A DNA stretch of 64,000 nt from an uncultured Opitutia bacterium (GTDB lineage: Bacteria > Verrucomicrobiota > Verrucomicrobiia > Opitutales > Opitutaceae): positions 124,001 to 188,000 of the forward strand of contig CAIJZY010000007.1 in NCBI GenBank assembly GCA_903825285.1, read 5' to 3'. Both the position numbers and the translations under genes were made by a program. The notes under the pieces were generated by a model that was not told the DNA's origin, made no database searches, and worked only from the letters and a program-made list of their open reading frames with translations. Shown one piece after another: positions 8,490-18,190 of this stretch; within the stretch, counting starts at the first letter, position 1; every line of letters begins with the position of its first letter.

Positions 8490-9386
8490 TCAGGGTTTCT
8501 TCGGGGCGGCGGTGTCCTCGACGCTGATCACCGGCGCGTCGTTCGCGGGCTTGGTGCCCGGGCCGGCCTCCGGCGTGTCGGCGGAGACGGAAATCGTCGG
8601 GATCACCGGCGCGGCCGGGGCCGCGGACGCCTTGGCGCCCTTGCCGGACTTCGACGTGGGCGCCTGCCAGCCGGGAATCACCAGCTCCATGCCCGGGCGG
8701 ATCTTCGCGGGGTCCGAGATGTTGTTCGCGGTGGCGAGGTCGCCCATGCGGACCTGGTACTTGCGCGCGATCGCGCCGAGGGTCTCGCCGGGACGCACGG
8801 TGTGCTTCACGGCATCGCCGGCGGCGACGGGAGTCGCGGCCGGGCCGGCCGGGACCTTGGCGGCGCTGGTGGAAACAGCGGTCCTCGCGGCGGCGGTGCC
8901 GGGCGGCAGGGCCTTGCCGGGGATGATGATCTTCTGGCCGAGGCGGACGGAGGCGCCGGGCTTGAGGTTGTTCGCGGCGGCGAGGTCGGAGACGGTCAGG
9001 TGGTTCTTTTTGGCGATGGTCCAGAGGCTGTCGCCCCGGCCCACGGAGTAGGTGCTGGCGGGCGTCACGTCGGCGACAGGCTCGGCCTCGAGCGCGCTCG
9101 CGGCGGTCGTGTTGGGCCGCGTCGGGCTGTAGCGGATGGTCGCGGGCGAGGAGACGGCGGGGGCGTTGGGATCAAAGCCGCCCGGCGCCGCCGCGATGGG
9201 CGAGTCGGCGGACGCGGCCGGGCCCGGCACCGTGATGGCGGGGGGCGGCGGGTCGGACTTCGCGACGGTGTCGGCGGGAGTCGGGGTGGGTTGGGCCGTC
9301 GAACTGCAGCCGGGATTGGCGAAGATCAGGATCAGGGCGAACACGTGGATGCCGACCACGATGCCGAAGACTTTGAGCAGTTTCAT
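8490..9386 (-). CDS. LysM-repeat envelope protein in the dcw cluster
   Basis: The 298-aa product has one N-terminal membrane segment (MKLLKVFGIVVGIHVFALILIFANPGC) that may be a signal anchor; the NPGC end is a weak lipobox. A long Pro/Ala/Thr-rich linker follows. Then come two LysM domains: about residues 113-157 (TYSVGRGDSLWTIAKKNHLTVSDLAAANNL) and 194-238 (HTVRPGETLGAIARKYQVRMGDLATANNI). LysM domains bind GlcNAc-containing glycans, so a periplasmic peptidoglycan-binding role is expected. No catalytic domain is visible. Its place between murD and ftsW suggests a link to septal wall synthesis, which is inference. Confidence 0.85.
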   Translation of the reverse strand: MKLLKVFGIVVGIHVFALILIFANPGCSSTAQPTPTPADTVAKSDPPPPAITVPGPAASADSPIAAAPGGFDPNAPAVSSPATIRYSPTRPNTTAASALEAEPVADVTPASTYSVGRGDSLWTIAKKNHLTVSDLAAANNLKPGASVRLGQKIIIPGKALPPGTAAARTAVSTSAAKVPAGPAATPVAAGDAVKHTVRPGETLGAIARKYQVRMGDLATANNISDPAKIRPGMELVIPGWQAPTSKSGKGAKASAAPAAPVIPTISVSADTPEAGPGTKPANDAPVISVEDTAAPKKP

Positions 9387-9422
9387 AGGGTGAAGTGATG
9401 GTGGGTTGCGTGGGGAATGCTA

Positions 9423-10703
9423 TCAAAAATTCGCGGCCGCGCGGAGGCCGCGAACGAGTTTCTCGAATTGGTCGCCGCGGTCCTCGTAGTTGCGGAACTG
9501 GTCGAAGCTGGCGAAGCCCGGGCTCAGCAGCACGTGCTCGCCCGGCGCCGCCAGCTCGGCGGCGCGGCGCACGGCCTCCTCGAGCGAGGCGCAGGAGGTG
9601 TGGGCGACGCGGAAGGTCGAGCAGTGGAACGCCAGCTCCGCGCTGCGCTCGCCGATCAGCACCGCGTGCTTCACGCGCGGCGCGATGCGGTGCACGAAGC
9701 CGGCGAGGTCGCCGCCCTTGCCCTTGCCGCCGGCGATGAGCACCACCGGCGCGGCAAACCGCGCGAGCGCGGCCTCGACCGCGTGGAAGTTCGTCGCCTT
9801 CGAGTCGTTCCAGTAGGTCACGCCCTCCGCCTCCAGCACGCGGGCCAGCCGATGGCGGCCGAGGGTGAAGGTCTTCGCCGCGGCCACCAGCGCGCGCTCC
9901 TCGTGTCCGGCCGCGCGCCACCAGGCCGCGGCCAACAGGTAGTTCTCCCGCTGCGGGTACTCGGCGAACACCGTGCCCGCGAGCCGCGGGTCGGCCGGCT
10001 GCCCCTCCGTCGCCACCGCGGCCGCCGCCGGCAACGGCCGGTCAAATTTCGCCGCGAAGCGCTGCACCGAGCTGCCCGCGAACACTCCGCCCGACGTGGT
10101 GCGCGCGACGAGGTTCCACTTGGCTGAGAAGTACGCCTCCAGCCCCGGATGCCGCTCCAGGTGGTCCTCCGCGAAGTTGGTCCAGAGCGCGGCATCCGCG
10201 TGGAAATGCCGCAGCGCCTCCGCCTGGAAGGAGCTCACCTCGCAGAGGGCAATCGCGTCGCGTGTCCCGCCGGCCAGGTCCGCCACCAGCTTCGAGAAGG
10301 GGTGACCGATGTTGCCCGTCGCCACCGCCGTCCGGCCGATTGACCGCAGGGCGTGCGTGAGAAATTCCGTCAGCGTGGTCTTGCCGTTCGTGCCCGTGAC
10401 CGCCACGACGCGCCCAGTCCACGCCAGCGCCGCGAAGTCGAGTTCCGGCAGCACCTCCGCGCCGGCCGCGCGCGCACGCGCGAGCCAGGGATGCTCCGGC
10501 GCAAAGCCCGGCGAGTAGACGACCAGCGCATGCCCCGCCGCCGCCTTGGCGGTGAAGTCGGTGCCCTTCGCGTCGTACACGCGGCCCGTGGCCCCGAGTG
10601 CCGCGACCAGCGCCTGCACGCCCGCGCCGCTCACGCCGCCGCCGAGGATGGCGACGGGGGCGGCGAGCCGGGGCTTCAGGAGGGCTGGAATCGCGAGGGG
10701 CAT
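9423..10703 (-). CDS. murD: UDP-MurNAc-L-alanine--D-glutamate ligase
   Basis: MurD adds D-glutamate to UDP-MurNAc-L-Ala in the cytoplasm. The 426-aa product has an N-terminal glycine-rich Rossmann region (AILGGGVSGAGVQALVAAL), the Mur ligase P-loop VAVTGTNGKTTLTEFLTHAL, the central motif LWTNFAEDHLERH and the C-terminal motifs YWNDSKATNFHAVEAAL and LLSPGFASFDQFRNYEDRG, which are MurD-like. It starts one base after the mraY stop. A 36-bp gap separates it from the LysM gene. Confidence 0.95.
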   Translation of the reverse strand: MPLAIPALLKPRLAAPVAILGGGVSGAGVQALVAALGATGRVYDAKGTDFTAKAAAGHALVVYSPGFAPEHPWLARARAAGAEVLPELDFAALAWTGRVVAVTGTNGKTTLTEFLTHALRSIGRTAVATGNIGHPFSKLVADLAGGTRDAIALCEVSSFQAEALRHFHADAALWTNFAEDHLERHPGLEAYFSAKWNLVARTTSGGVFAGSSVQRFAAKFDRPLPAAAAVATEGQPADPRLAGTVFAEYPQRENYLLAAAWWRAAGHEERALVAAAKTFTLGRHRLARVLEAEGVTYWNDSKATNFHAVEAALARFAAPVVLIAGGKGKGGDLAGFVHRIAPRVKHAVLIGERSAELAFHCSTFRVAHTSCASLEEAVRRAAELAAPGEHVLLSPGFASFDQFRNYEDRGDQFEKLVRGLRAAANF

Positions 10704-10704
10704 G

Positions 10705-11823
10705 TCAGCGGAGCTTGAGCGTGCCGAGCCCGGCCAGCGCGCAGATGAGCGAGAGCACCCAGAAGCGCAGGACCACCTTCGTCTCCGGCCAGCCCTGCTT
10801 CTGGAAATGGTGGTGGATCGGCGCCATGAGGAAGAACCGCTTCCCCTCCCCCGTCGGGCTCTGGCGCTTGGTGTACTTGAAATAGCCGACCTGGATGATC
10901 ACCGAGACGGCCTCCCAGACGAACACGCCGCCGACGATCACGAGCGTGAGCGGCTGCTGGACCATGAATGCGATCAGGCCGAGCAGCCCGCCGATCGCCA
11001 GCGAGCCCGTGTCGCCCATGAACACCTCGGCCGGGTGCGAGTTGTACCAGAGGAAGGCCAGGCCTGCGCCGACCAGCGCGCCGCAGAGCACGGTGAGCTC
11101 GCCGGTGCCGGGCACGTAGCTGATCAGGAGGTAGTCGGAGATGATGATGTTGCCCGCCGCGTAGGCCAGGATCCCGTAGACCAGCGCCACGGAGATCGTG
11201 CAGCCGATCGCCAGCCCGTCGAGGCCGTCGGTGAGGTTGATCGCGTTGCTGAAGCCGACGAGCCAGAGGTAGACGAAGATGAAGAGCGCCGCGATTGGCA
11301 GGCTCGCCACCACGGGGTGCTTGACGAACGGCACCCACAGCTCGCGGATCTTGACCGCGCTCACCGGGTGCCAGAGCAGCGCCGCCAGGGCGAGCACCGT
11401 GATCAGGGTCTGCCAGATGATCTTCTCGCGCGAGGAGAGGCCGTTGCGGCTCTTGCGCACGACCTTGAGGTAGTCGTCGCGGAAGCCCACCGCGGTCAGC
11501 GCGGCGTAGACGAAGAGCGCGACGCAGACCCAGATGTTAGGCGCGGCCCAGAGGACGGAGCTGCCGAACACCGCGGCGAAGATGAGCAGCCCGCCCATCG
11601 TGGGCGTGTTCTTCTTGTCGAACCGATGCGCCAGGTCGCCCGTGCGGTCGTCGTCGTAGTGCTGCCCGAACTTCAGCACCCGCAGCCGGGTGATGAGCTT
11701 GGGCCCGATGAGAAAGCCGATGAGCGCGGCGCAGACGGCCGCGCCGATGGTGCGGAACGTCAGCGAGTGGAACACCCGCAGCGGGCCGAAGTACTCCTCG
11801 AACTGGGCGAGCAGGCTAAGCAT
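10705..11823 (-). CDS. mraY: Phospho-MurNAc-pentapeptide transferase MraY
   Basis: MraY transfers phospho-MurNAc-pentapeptide to undecaprenyl phosphate to make lipid I at the inner membrane. The 372-aa polytopic protein has the family motifs KKNTPTMGGLLI, SNAINLTDGLDGLAIG (catalytic aspartates) and the histidine-rich MAPIHHHFQKQGWPETKVV near the C-terminus. The start used is the ATG at 11823 (MLSLLAQFEEYFGPLRVF), which overlaps the murF stop by 8 bases; the track start 10 codons upstream adds an unrelated MSGPSTRRPS. The murD gene follows at once. Confidence 0.95.
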   Translation of the reverse strand: MLSLLAQFEEYFGPLRVFHSLTFRTIGAAVCAALIGFLIGPKLITRLRVLKFGQHYDDDRTGDLAHRFDKKNTPTMGGLLIFAAVFGSSVLWAAPNIWVCVALFVYAALTAVGFRDDYLKVVRKSRNGLSSREKIIWQTLITVLALAALLWHPVSAVKIRELWVPFVKHPVVASLPIAALFIFVYLWLVGFSNAINLTDGLDGLAIGCTISVALVYGILAYAAGNIIISDYLLISYVPGTGELTVLCGALVGAGLAFLWYNSHPAEVFMGDTGSLAIGGLLGLIAFMVQQPLTLVIVGGVFVWEAVSVIIQVGYFKYTKRQSPTGEGKRFFLMAPIHHHFQKQGWPETKVVLRFWVLSLICALAGLGTLKLR

Positions 11824-13207
11824 GGACGGCCTCCGGGTTGACGGCCCGCTCAAGCTGGTAGCGGCGGCTGCCCTTCAGGAACACGGCACCCCGCCACTCG
11901 GCGAGCACCGGGGCGATGGTCTCCACCGACGACACAATCTGGATCTGCCGCGAGAAGTCGCCCTGCTCCAGGATCCCGGAGCAGACCTCGCTGGCCTGCG
12001 TGCCGATCACCAGGACGCGGTCCCCGCCGCGCAGCCCGAGCGCGCGGCCGAGCGCCCGGTGCAGCCCGGCCGACTCGGCGCCAAGCTCCTCCATGCAGCC
12101 CAGCACGTAGAGCCGCGCCACGCCCGCAGGGGCGATGGCCTGGAACGCCCCGAGCGCGTCCGCCATCGAGGCGGGGTTGGCATTGTAGCAGTCGAGGTAA
12201 AGCAGCCGGTCGCCCTCGCGTCGGATCTCGCCGCGCAGCGGCGCGGGCGCCCAGCCCGCGAGCCGCGCCTGCAGCACCGCGGGCGCCATCCCGAGGTAAA
12301 GCGCGGCGGTGAGCGCGAGCGCGGCGTTCTGCGCCATGCCGTCCGACACGCGCGCCAGCTTGAACATCGCCGGGGGCGGCGGGCCGTAGGCGATCACGAT
12401 CACCGTCTCGCCACCGCGCTGGAGGATGTTGAAATGGATGGTGTGGCGCGGCTGGGTCGCGGGCCGCAGGACGTCCGAGCGCTCGAGCACGAGCTGGTTC
12501 ACGAACATGTCGCGGAACGGCGCGAAGTGCGTGCATGCCTTCGGGAAGATCGCCACGCCGTCCGGTCGCACGGCGGCCGGGAGCACGGCCTTCTCGCGGG
12601 CCACGCCCTCGAGCCCGCCCAGCTCGGCGGTGTGCGCCGCGGCCACGAGCGTGATCAGCGCGACAGTCGGCTCAATCATGCCCGCCAGCACCTTCATCTC
12701 GCCGGGGGCGCTGATGCCCGCCTCGATCACGGCAAATTTGTGCCGCGCGGGGTCCAGCTGCGTGAGCGTGAGCGGCACGCCGATGTGATTGTTGAGATTG
12801 CCCTCCGTCGCCAGCACCCCCGCCCCCTCGCCGCCGAGCAGCAGGGCCAGCAGGTTCTTGGTCGAGGTCTTGCCGGCGCTGCCGGAGATGCCGATGACCG
12901 GGCCGCGGAAGGTCCGCCGGTGCTCACGCGCGATCGCCTGGAACGCGGCCAGCGGGTCGGCCACGACCAGCTGCGGCAGAGCCAGCGCCGGGTTGGGCGT
13001 GGCGACCAGCGCCGCGCTCGCGCCCGCGGCCTGCGCGGCGGGCAGAAACTCGTGGCCGTCGCGCTTCTCCGTGCGCAGCGCGACGAACACCTGGCCCGCG
13101 CGCAGCTGGCGCGTGTCCATCGTGAACCCGGTCAGCGGCGCCGTCGGCCGGGCGCTCCAGCGCCCGCCGGTCCAAGCCGCCAACTGGTCTGGAGTGAAGG
13201 TGGGCAT
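11816..13207 (-). CDS. murF: UDP-MurNAc-tripeptide--D-Ala-D-Ala ligase
   Basis: MurF adds D-Ala-D-Ala to complete the pentapeptide precursor in the cytoplasm. The 463-aa product has a MurF-type N-terminal domain (TGFTMDTRQLRAGQVFVALRTEKRDGHEFL), the P-loop GISGSAGKTSTKNLLALLL, EGNLNNHIGVPLTL and the C-terminal LDCYNANPASMADAL. The start at 13207 (MPTFTPDQLAAWTGG) shares one base with the murE stop as TGATG, so coupling is likely. The 703-aa track ORF runs back into murE in another frame and is not real upstream of 13207. Confidence 0.95.
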   Translation of the reverse strand: MPTFTPDQLAAWTGGRWSARPTAPLTGFTMDTRQLRAGQVFVALRTEKRDGHEFLPAAQAAGASAALVATPNPALALPQLVVADPLAAFQAIAREHRRTFRGPVIGISGSAGKTSTKNLLALLLGGEGAGVLATEGNLNNHIGVPLTLTQLDPARHKFAVIEAGISAPGEMKVLAGMIEPTVALITLVAAAHTAELGGLEGVAREKAVLPAAVRPDGVAIFPKACTHFAPFRDMFVNQLVLERSDVLRPATQPRHTIHFNILQRGGETVIVIAYGPPPPAMFKLARVSDGMAQNAALALTAALYLGMAPAVLQARLAGWAPAPLRGEIRREGDRLLYLDCYNANPASMADALGAFQAIAPAGVARLYVLGCMEELGAESAGLHRALGRALGLRGGDRVLVIGTQASEVCSGILEQGDFSRQIQIVSSVETIAPVLAEWRGAVFLKGSRRYQLERAVNPEAVHA

Positions 13208-14793
13208 CAGGTCTTGAGCGCCTTGATCCCGATGAGTTCCCGCACGACCTGGCGGTCGTCGAAGGGAATCACGGTGTCGGCGAACTCCTGGTAGCTTTCG
13301 TGGCCCTTGCCCGCGATGAGCAGGCAGTCCCCCGCCTTCGCGCCGTCGAGCGCCAGGCTGATCGCGCGGCGGCGGTCCTCGGTCCAGGAAATCTTGTCCG
13401 GCGCGGTCACGCCCGCCTGCATGTCGGCGAAGATCTGCCCGATCGCCTCGCCGCGGGGGTTGTCCGCGGTCGCGAAGGCGAAGTCGGCGAACTCCTGCAC
13501 CGCCTTCACCATCAGCGGCCGCTTGGTGCGGTCGCGGTTGCCGCCGCAGCCGAAGACGACGAAGAGCCGGCCGGGCGTGATGGCGCGGAGCATGCCGAGC
13601 GCGTTGCGCAGCGCGTCGTCGGTGTGCGCGTAGTCCACGAGCACGTTGAAGGGCTGGCCCTCCTCGATGCGCTCCATGCGGCCCGGGACGCCGGCGAAGG
13701 CGCGGAGCCGCGCGAGGAACACCCGCGGGTCGCGGCCGAGGCCCCAGGCGGTGGCGATGGCGGCGAGGAGGTTGCTGACATTGTAGCGGCCGATGAGGGG
13801 CGAATCGACGTCGAGCGTGCCGTCCGGCCACACCAGGCGGAACGTGCTGTTCTTGAAGTTCAGCGTCACGGCCTCGGCCCGTACCAGCGCGGCGGGATGC
13901 TCGCCGAACGTCACGGTCCGCACGCACGCCGGGATGCGCGCGGCGAGGGCCGCGCCATAGGGATCGTCGAGGTTGACCACCGCCACCTGCGGCGCCGCGC
14001 CGGTGGCGCCGGTGAAGAGCTTCGCCTTCACCTCGAAGTACGCCTCGAGGGTCTTGTGGTAGTCGAGGTGATCGCGGGTGAGGTTGGTGAACACCGCCGC
14101 GCCGAACTGCAGGCCGAGCACGCGCTGCTGGTCGATGCCGTGGGAGCTGACCTCCATCACCGCCTGGCGGCAGCCGGCGTCGCGCATCTGCGCCATCATG
14201 CCGTAGATGTCGAGCGACTCGGGCGTGGTGCGGAACGACGGCACGGTGCGCGCGCCAAGGTCGTAGTTGATCGTGCCGAGCAGGCCGACGCGCCGGTCGC
14301 CGTTGAGGAAGTGCTTGAGCAGGTGCGTGACGGTCGTCTTGCCGTTGGTGCCGGTGACGCCGACGACGGCCATGTCGCGGTCCGGGAACTTGTAGTAGCG
14401 CTGGGCGACCCGGGCCAGGGCGGTGCGGGCGTCGGCGACCTCGACGAACGTGACCCGGGCCGGGGCGTGGGCGGGGAGCTTCTGGGTGACGATGGCGACG
14501 GCGCCGCGGCTGACCGCCTCGTCGATGAAGCTGGCGCCGTCGGCCCGGCGGCCGGGCAGCGCGAAGAAGAGGTTGCCGGGGACGACGCGGCGGCTGTCGA
14601 TGGCGAGGCCGGAGATCGGGCGGTCGAGGGCGCCCTTGGCGGCGAGGATTTCGCCGTCATGGAAATAGTCGGACAGTTTCGGGGCCATTTTAAAAACGCG
14701 GTTGAGGGCGAGGGTTTCGCGGCGCGTGCGGCGCGCGGGCCGCGGCGAGAACGCGTGGATGAGCGCGGCATTGGAGGTGAGGTAACCGATCAT
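13207..14793 (-). CDS. murE: UDP-MurNAc-dipeptide--meso-diaminopimelate ligase
   Basis: MurE adds the third stem-peptide residue. Motifs are the N-terminal ISGLAIDSRRVVPGNLFFALPG, P-loop VVGVTGTNGKTTVTHLL, FTNLTRDHLDYH and FGCGGNRDRTKRP. The substrate-selecting loop ATADNPRGE matches the DNPR signature known for meso-DAP enzymes, so the wall should contain meso-DAP. Two starts are possible. ATG at 14793 overlaps the ftsI stop as ATGA but adds 35 atypical residues; ATG at 14688 (MAPKLSDYFHDGE) gives 493 aa, close to E. coli MurE. I report the longer version because of the overlap, without certainty. Confidence 0.93.
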   Translation of the reverse strand: MIGYLTSNAALIHAFSPRPARRTRRETLALNRVFKMAPKLSDYFHDGEILAAKGALDRPISGLAIDSRRVVPGNLFFALPGRRADGASFIDEAVSRGAVAIVTQKLPAHAPARVTFVEVADARTALARVAQRYYKFPDRDMAVVGVTGTNGKTTVTHLLKHFLNGDRRVGLLGTINYDLGARTVPSFRTTPESLDIYGMMAQMRDAGCRQAVMEVSSHGIDQQRVLGLQFGAAVFTNLTRDHLDYHKTLEAYFEVKAKLFTGATGAAPQVAVVNLDDPYGAALAARIPACVRTVTFGEHPAALVRAEAVTLNFKNSTFRLVWPDGTLDVDSPLIGRYNVSNLLAAIATAWGLGRDPRVFLARLRAFAGVPGRMERIEEGQPFNVLVDYAHTDDALRNALGMLRAITPGRLFVVFGCGGNRDRTKRPLMVKAVQEFADFAFATADNPRGEAIGQIFADMQAGVTAPDKISWTEDRRRAISLALDGAKAGDCLLIAGKGHESYQEFADTVIPFDDRQVVRELIGIKALKT

Positions 14794-16808
14794 CGGCGGC
14801 CTCCTTCCATCGCCAGCACGGGACGGCCGGTGGCGGAGTACACGGGCTTGATGTCGAGGTACGGGATCAATTTCTCGGCGAGGCGCTTGAAGACCGGGGC
14901 CGCGACCGTCTTGCCGTACGCCACCCCACCCTGCGCATGGGCGTCGGCGTCATCCACGATCACGGAGATCGCGACCTGCGGCCGGCTCGCCGGGAGGAAC
15001 CCGACGAACGAGGCAACGTGGTGCGTCTTCGAGGGCAGCAGCCGCACGTTGCCGTTGGCCAGCGTCACGGGCATGTACTTCTGCGCCGTGCCGGTCTTGC
15101 CCGCGACCTCGTAGTCGGGGATGGCCGCCTCGGGCGCGGTGCCCTCGGCGCCGTACCGCGTGGGCCGGTTCGAGACCACGCCCATCAGCAGCCGCGCCAT
15201 CGTGCGCGCGGTCTCGGTGGTGATCACCCGCTGCTTGGCGACCTCGCCGTACCGGTAGACCACCTCGCCCGAGGCGTCGCTGATCCGGCTGATGATCTGC
15301 GGCCGCATGAGGTAGCCGCCGCTGGCGATGACGCTCATCGCCATGTGCATCTGCAGCGGGGTCGCGGCGATGGACTGCCCCATCGGCATGCGCGTGATGG
15401 TGAGGCCGTCCCACTTCGCGGGGGACGCCATCGAGCCAGCGATCTCGCCGCCGACTGGGAAGCCGGCGGGCTGGCCGAAGCCGAAGGCCCGCGCGTAATT
15501 GTAGAAGCGCTGGTCGCCGAGCCGCATCGCCAGCTGCGCGGCGCCGCGGTTGCTCGAGTGGGAGATGATCTCCGCCACGGACAGCGGCTCGTCAAAGTGG
15601 TGATCCTCGCCCGGCAGGCTCCGGGTCCGGCCGAGGTAATCGATCTTGTCGATCGAGCAGTCGAAGCGCGTGGCCGGGTTGACCAGGCCCTCGTTCAGCG
15701 CGCCGGAGGCGGCGACGATCTTGAAGACCGAGCCCGGCTCGTACATGTCGGCGACGGCGACGTTGCGCATCGCGCCCTGCTCCTCCTTCGGGACCTTGTT
15801 GTAGTCGTTCAGGTTGAAGGTGGGATAGTTCGCCATCGCGAGGATGAAGCCGGTCTTCGGGTCGCTCACGATGATGGTCGCCTTCACGGGCTCATACTGC
15901 CGGGCGATCGCGGCCAGCTCCTCCTCGGCCATGCTCTGGACGTTGCTGTCGATCGAGAGCGTCACGCTGTAGCCGTCCGACGCCGGGACGTCGCGCGTGC
16001 GGAACTGCGCCAGCTCGCGCCGCAGACCGTCGCGCTCGCCCTCGCGCCAGCCGTCGCGGCCGTGGAGGTAGAAGTCGGCATAGCGCTCGATGCCGGCGGC
16101 GGACTCGCCCTCCTTGTTGACGTAGCCGATGAGATGCGCCGCGAGCGAGTTGTGCGGGTAGGCCCGGCGGTAGATGCGCTGGCCGTACACGCCCTTGACG
16201 TCGAGGGCCTGGATCTGGGCGTAGGTGGACTCCTCGACGGCCTCGCTCAGCTTGGCCCAGCGGATCTGCCGCCGGCCCTGCTCGTCCGCGGAGTCGTCCA
16301 ACACCGTGTCGTCCGCCGGCGTGGCGGTCGCGGCCGCCGGCGCGGGCGCCGGGGCGGCCAGCGGCGCGGTCACCGCCGCGGCGCGATCGGCGGAGAAGGT
16401 AATGACCAGGCCCTGGTTCGCCGCCGGCGTGGCGGGGGCCGGGGCGGCGGGGGTGGCCGTGCGGTACTTCGTGAGGAAGATGCGGCTCAGCTCGTCGGGC
16501 GACATCCCGAGCAGCGCGGCCAGGCGCGGCCACTTCTTCTCGTCCTCCGGGCGCAGGGACTGCGGGTCGACGCCGAGGACGATGAGCGAGCGGCTCGTGG
16601 CGAGGATCTTGCCGCGCGCGTCAAGGATGTCGCCCCGGCGGGCGCTCTCGACGATGATCTGGCGGCGGGCCTTGTCCACGTACCGGACCAGCTCCTCGCG
16701 GTCGATCACGTGCAGGTACACCAGCCGCGCGCCCAGCGCGGAGAAGCCCGCCATCATCCCGGCCGCGACGAGGACAATGCGGTAGGTGGAGGCGAAGCCC
16801 TTGGACAT
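14790..16808 (-). CDS. ftsI: Penicillin-binding protein, FtsI/PBP3-like septal transpeptidase
   Basis: FtsI cross-links septal peptidoglycan in the periplasm with FtsW. The 672-aa product has an N-terminal membrane anchor (about residues 8-30) and a class B PBP dimerisation region. The transpeptidase motifs are SVFK (360-363, active serine), SSN (418-420) and KTGT (571-574). Residues about 117-166 form a Pro/Ala-rich insertion (TPAAPAPATPAANQG and later PAPAPAAATATPADD) absent from E. coli FtsI, which makes the protein longer than the usual 580-600 aa. It starts 4 bp after the ftsL stop. Confidence 0.94.
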   Translation of the reverse strand: MSKGFASTYRIVLVAAGMMAGFSALGARLVYLHVIDREELVRYVDKARRQIIVESARRGDILDARGKILATSRSLIVLGVDPQSLRPEDEKKWPRLAALLGMSPDELSRIFLTKYRTATPAAPAPATPAANQGLVITFSADRAAAVTAPLAAPAPAPAAATATPADDTVLDDSADEQGRRQIRWAKLSEAVEESTYAQIQALDVKGVYGQRIYRRAYPHNSLAAHLIGYVNKEGESAAGIERYADFYLHGRDGWREGERDGLRRELAQFRTRDVPASDGYSVTLSIDSNVQSMAEEELAAIARQYEPVKATIIVSDPKTGFILAMANYPTFNLNDYNKVPKEEQGAMRNVAVADMYEPGSVFKIVAASGALNEGLVNPATRFDCSIDKIDYLGRTRSLPGEDHHFDEPLSVAEIISHSSNRGAAQLAMRLGDQRFYNYARAFGFGQPAGFPVGGEIAGSMASPAKWDGLTITRMPMGQSIAATPLQMHMAMSVIASGGYLMRPQIISRISDASGEVVYRYGEVAKQRVITTETARTMARLLMGVVSNRPTRYGAEGTAPEAAIPDYEVAGKTGTAQKYMPVTLANGNVRLLPSKTHHVASFVGFLPASRPQVAISVIVDDADAHAQGGVAYGKTVAAPVFKRLAEKLIPYLDIKPVYSATGRPVLAMEGGRR

Positions 16809-16812
16809 GGGG

Positions 16813-17211
16813 TCAGGGATTCAGGCCGGCCATGCGGAGCGAGACGGCGACGGGGGCGGCCTCGTCGGAAAAGAGGCCGCGGTTGTGCTTGGCCGCGAGG
16901 CGGCGCACCGGGTCGCCCGGCATGTCGACGAACTGCTCCTTGGCCGGGCTCACCAGGCCGAGGTGCCACTGGGTGTTGCGCTCCTGGAGCACGACCGGGT
17001 CCTGCTCGGCCTCGATCACCGTGGTTGTCTCGCTCACCTGGCGCTCCACCTCGGCAATGCGGGCGTCGAGCACCTTCGTGGCGTTCGCCGTCAGCGAGAT
17101 CTGGTGGCGCATCCATACGGTGCCGAGGCCGATCGTGCCGCTGAAACAGATCATCACGAGCGTGTAGACGAGCAGCTGGTTCACGAAGGCGTGGCTGGAG
17201 GAGCGGTTCAT
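16813..17211 (-). CDS. ftsL: FtsL-like bitopic division protein
   Basis: FtsL is a small divisome scaffold that forms a complex with FtsB and FtsQ. The 132-aa product has a short N-terminus, one membrane segment (about residues 13-33, LLVYTLVMICFSGTIGLGTVW) and a predicted coiled-coil stretch (TANATKVLDARIAEVERQVSETTTVIEAEQD). FtsL sequences diverge quickly, so the call rests on topology, size and the position between rsmH and ftsI. It could be annotated simply as a hypothetical protein by homology tools. Confidence 0.8.
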   Translation of the reverse strand: MNRSSSHAFVNQLLVYTLVMICFSGTIGLGTVWMRHQISLTANATKVLDARIAEVERQVSETTTVIEAEQDPVVLQERNTQWHLGLVSPAKEQFVDMPGDPVRRLAAKHNRGLFSDEAAPVAVSLRMAGLNP

Positions 17212-17233
17212 CGGCGGGGGGTGGCGGGGCGGG

Positions 17234-18190
17234 TCAGAGTTTGCGGAGGGCGCGCAGCTTGGCGGAGCGGCTGCGGGGGTTGCCGGCGAGCTCCTCGTCG
17301 CCGGGCGTCACGGGCTTGCGCGTCAGCGGCGCGGCGAGCGCGACGCGGAAGTCCTGCGGCGTGGCGTCGTCGGCGCCCGCGGGCTGGCCGCACTGGCGGC
17401 GGAAGAACTGCTTCACCGGCCGGTCCTCGAGGGAGTGGAAGCTGATGACGCACAGCACGCCGCCGGAGCGGAGCTTGGCGAAGGCCGCGGGCAGCGCGCG
17501 CTCGAGGGCGCCGAGCTCGTCGTTGACCGCGATGCGGATCCCCTGGAAGGCGCGCGTCGCGGGATGGATCTTCATCGTCCGCCGGTCGCGGGCCGGGATC
17601 GCGTCGGCGATCACGGCCGCCAGCGAGGCGGTGCGGGCCAGCGCGCCCGTGCCGCGGGCCGCGAGCAGCGCGCGGACCACCCGGCGCCAGTGCGTTTCCT
17701 CGCCCAGCTCGCGGATCGCGCGGACCAGCATCTCCTCGGTCGCCGTCTCCAGCCAGCGGCTGGCCGGCACGCCCGCCCGCGGGTCCATGCGCATGTCGGC
17801 CGGGGCGTCGTGACGAAAGGAGAAGCCGCGCTCGACGTCGTCGAGCTGGAAGGACGACACGCCGAGGTCGAAGAGCACGCCGTCGAAGTCCGCGGCGGGC
17901 AGGTCCCCCAGCCGGCCGAAGTCCTGGCTGACCAGCTCAAGCCGGCCGGCGAACTCCGCCGCCAGTTCCGCCGCCCGCGGCTGGGCCGCGGGGTCGCGGT
18001 CGAACGCGGTCACGGAGACGTCCGGCGCCGCGGCGAGCAGCGCGCGCGCATGGCCGCCGCCGCCGAAGGTGGCGTCGAGGTAGCGGCCGCCGGCGCGCGG
18101 GGCCAGGAAGCCCAGCACCTCGCGCAGCAGGACGGGCTGGTGGCCGGGCGTCATCGTCGCGGCCGGGGCGTCAGCGGGCGCCGTGGGCAT
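17234..18190 (-). CDS. rsmH: 16S rRNA (cytosine(1402)-N(4))-methyltransferase RsmH
   Basis: RsmH (MraW) methylates N4 of C1402 in the 16S rRNA decoding centre using S-adenosylmethionine. Motifs are [15 protein letters not shown] (SAM binding), [33 protein letters not shown] and [19 protein letters not shown], all diagnostic. The track start at 18190 gives 318 aa and overlaps the upstream 76-aa gene by 20 bases. An ATG at 18154 ([14 protein letters not shown]) gives 306 aa with no overlap and may be the true start. It is the usual second conserved gene of dcw clusters. Confidence 0.94.
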   Translation of the reverse strand: MPTAPADAPAATMTPGHQPVLLREVLGFLAPRAGGRYLDATFGGGGHARALLAAAPDVSVTAFDRDPAAQPRAAELAAEFAGRLELVSQDFGRLGDLPAADFDGVLFDLGVSSFQLDDVERGFSFRHDAPADMRMDPRAGVPASRWLETATEEMLVRAIRELGEETHWRRVVRALLAARGTGALARTASLAAVIADAIPARDRRTMKIHPATRAFQGIRIAVNDELGALERALPAAFAKLRSGGVLCVISFHSLEDRPVKQFFRRQCGQPAGADDATPQDFRVALAAPLTRKPVTPGDEELAGNPRSRSAKLRALRKL

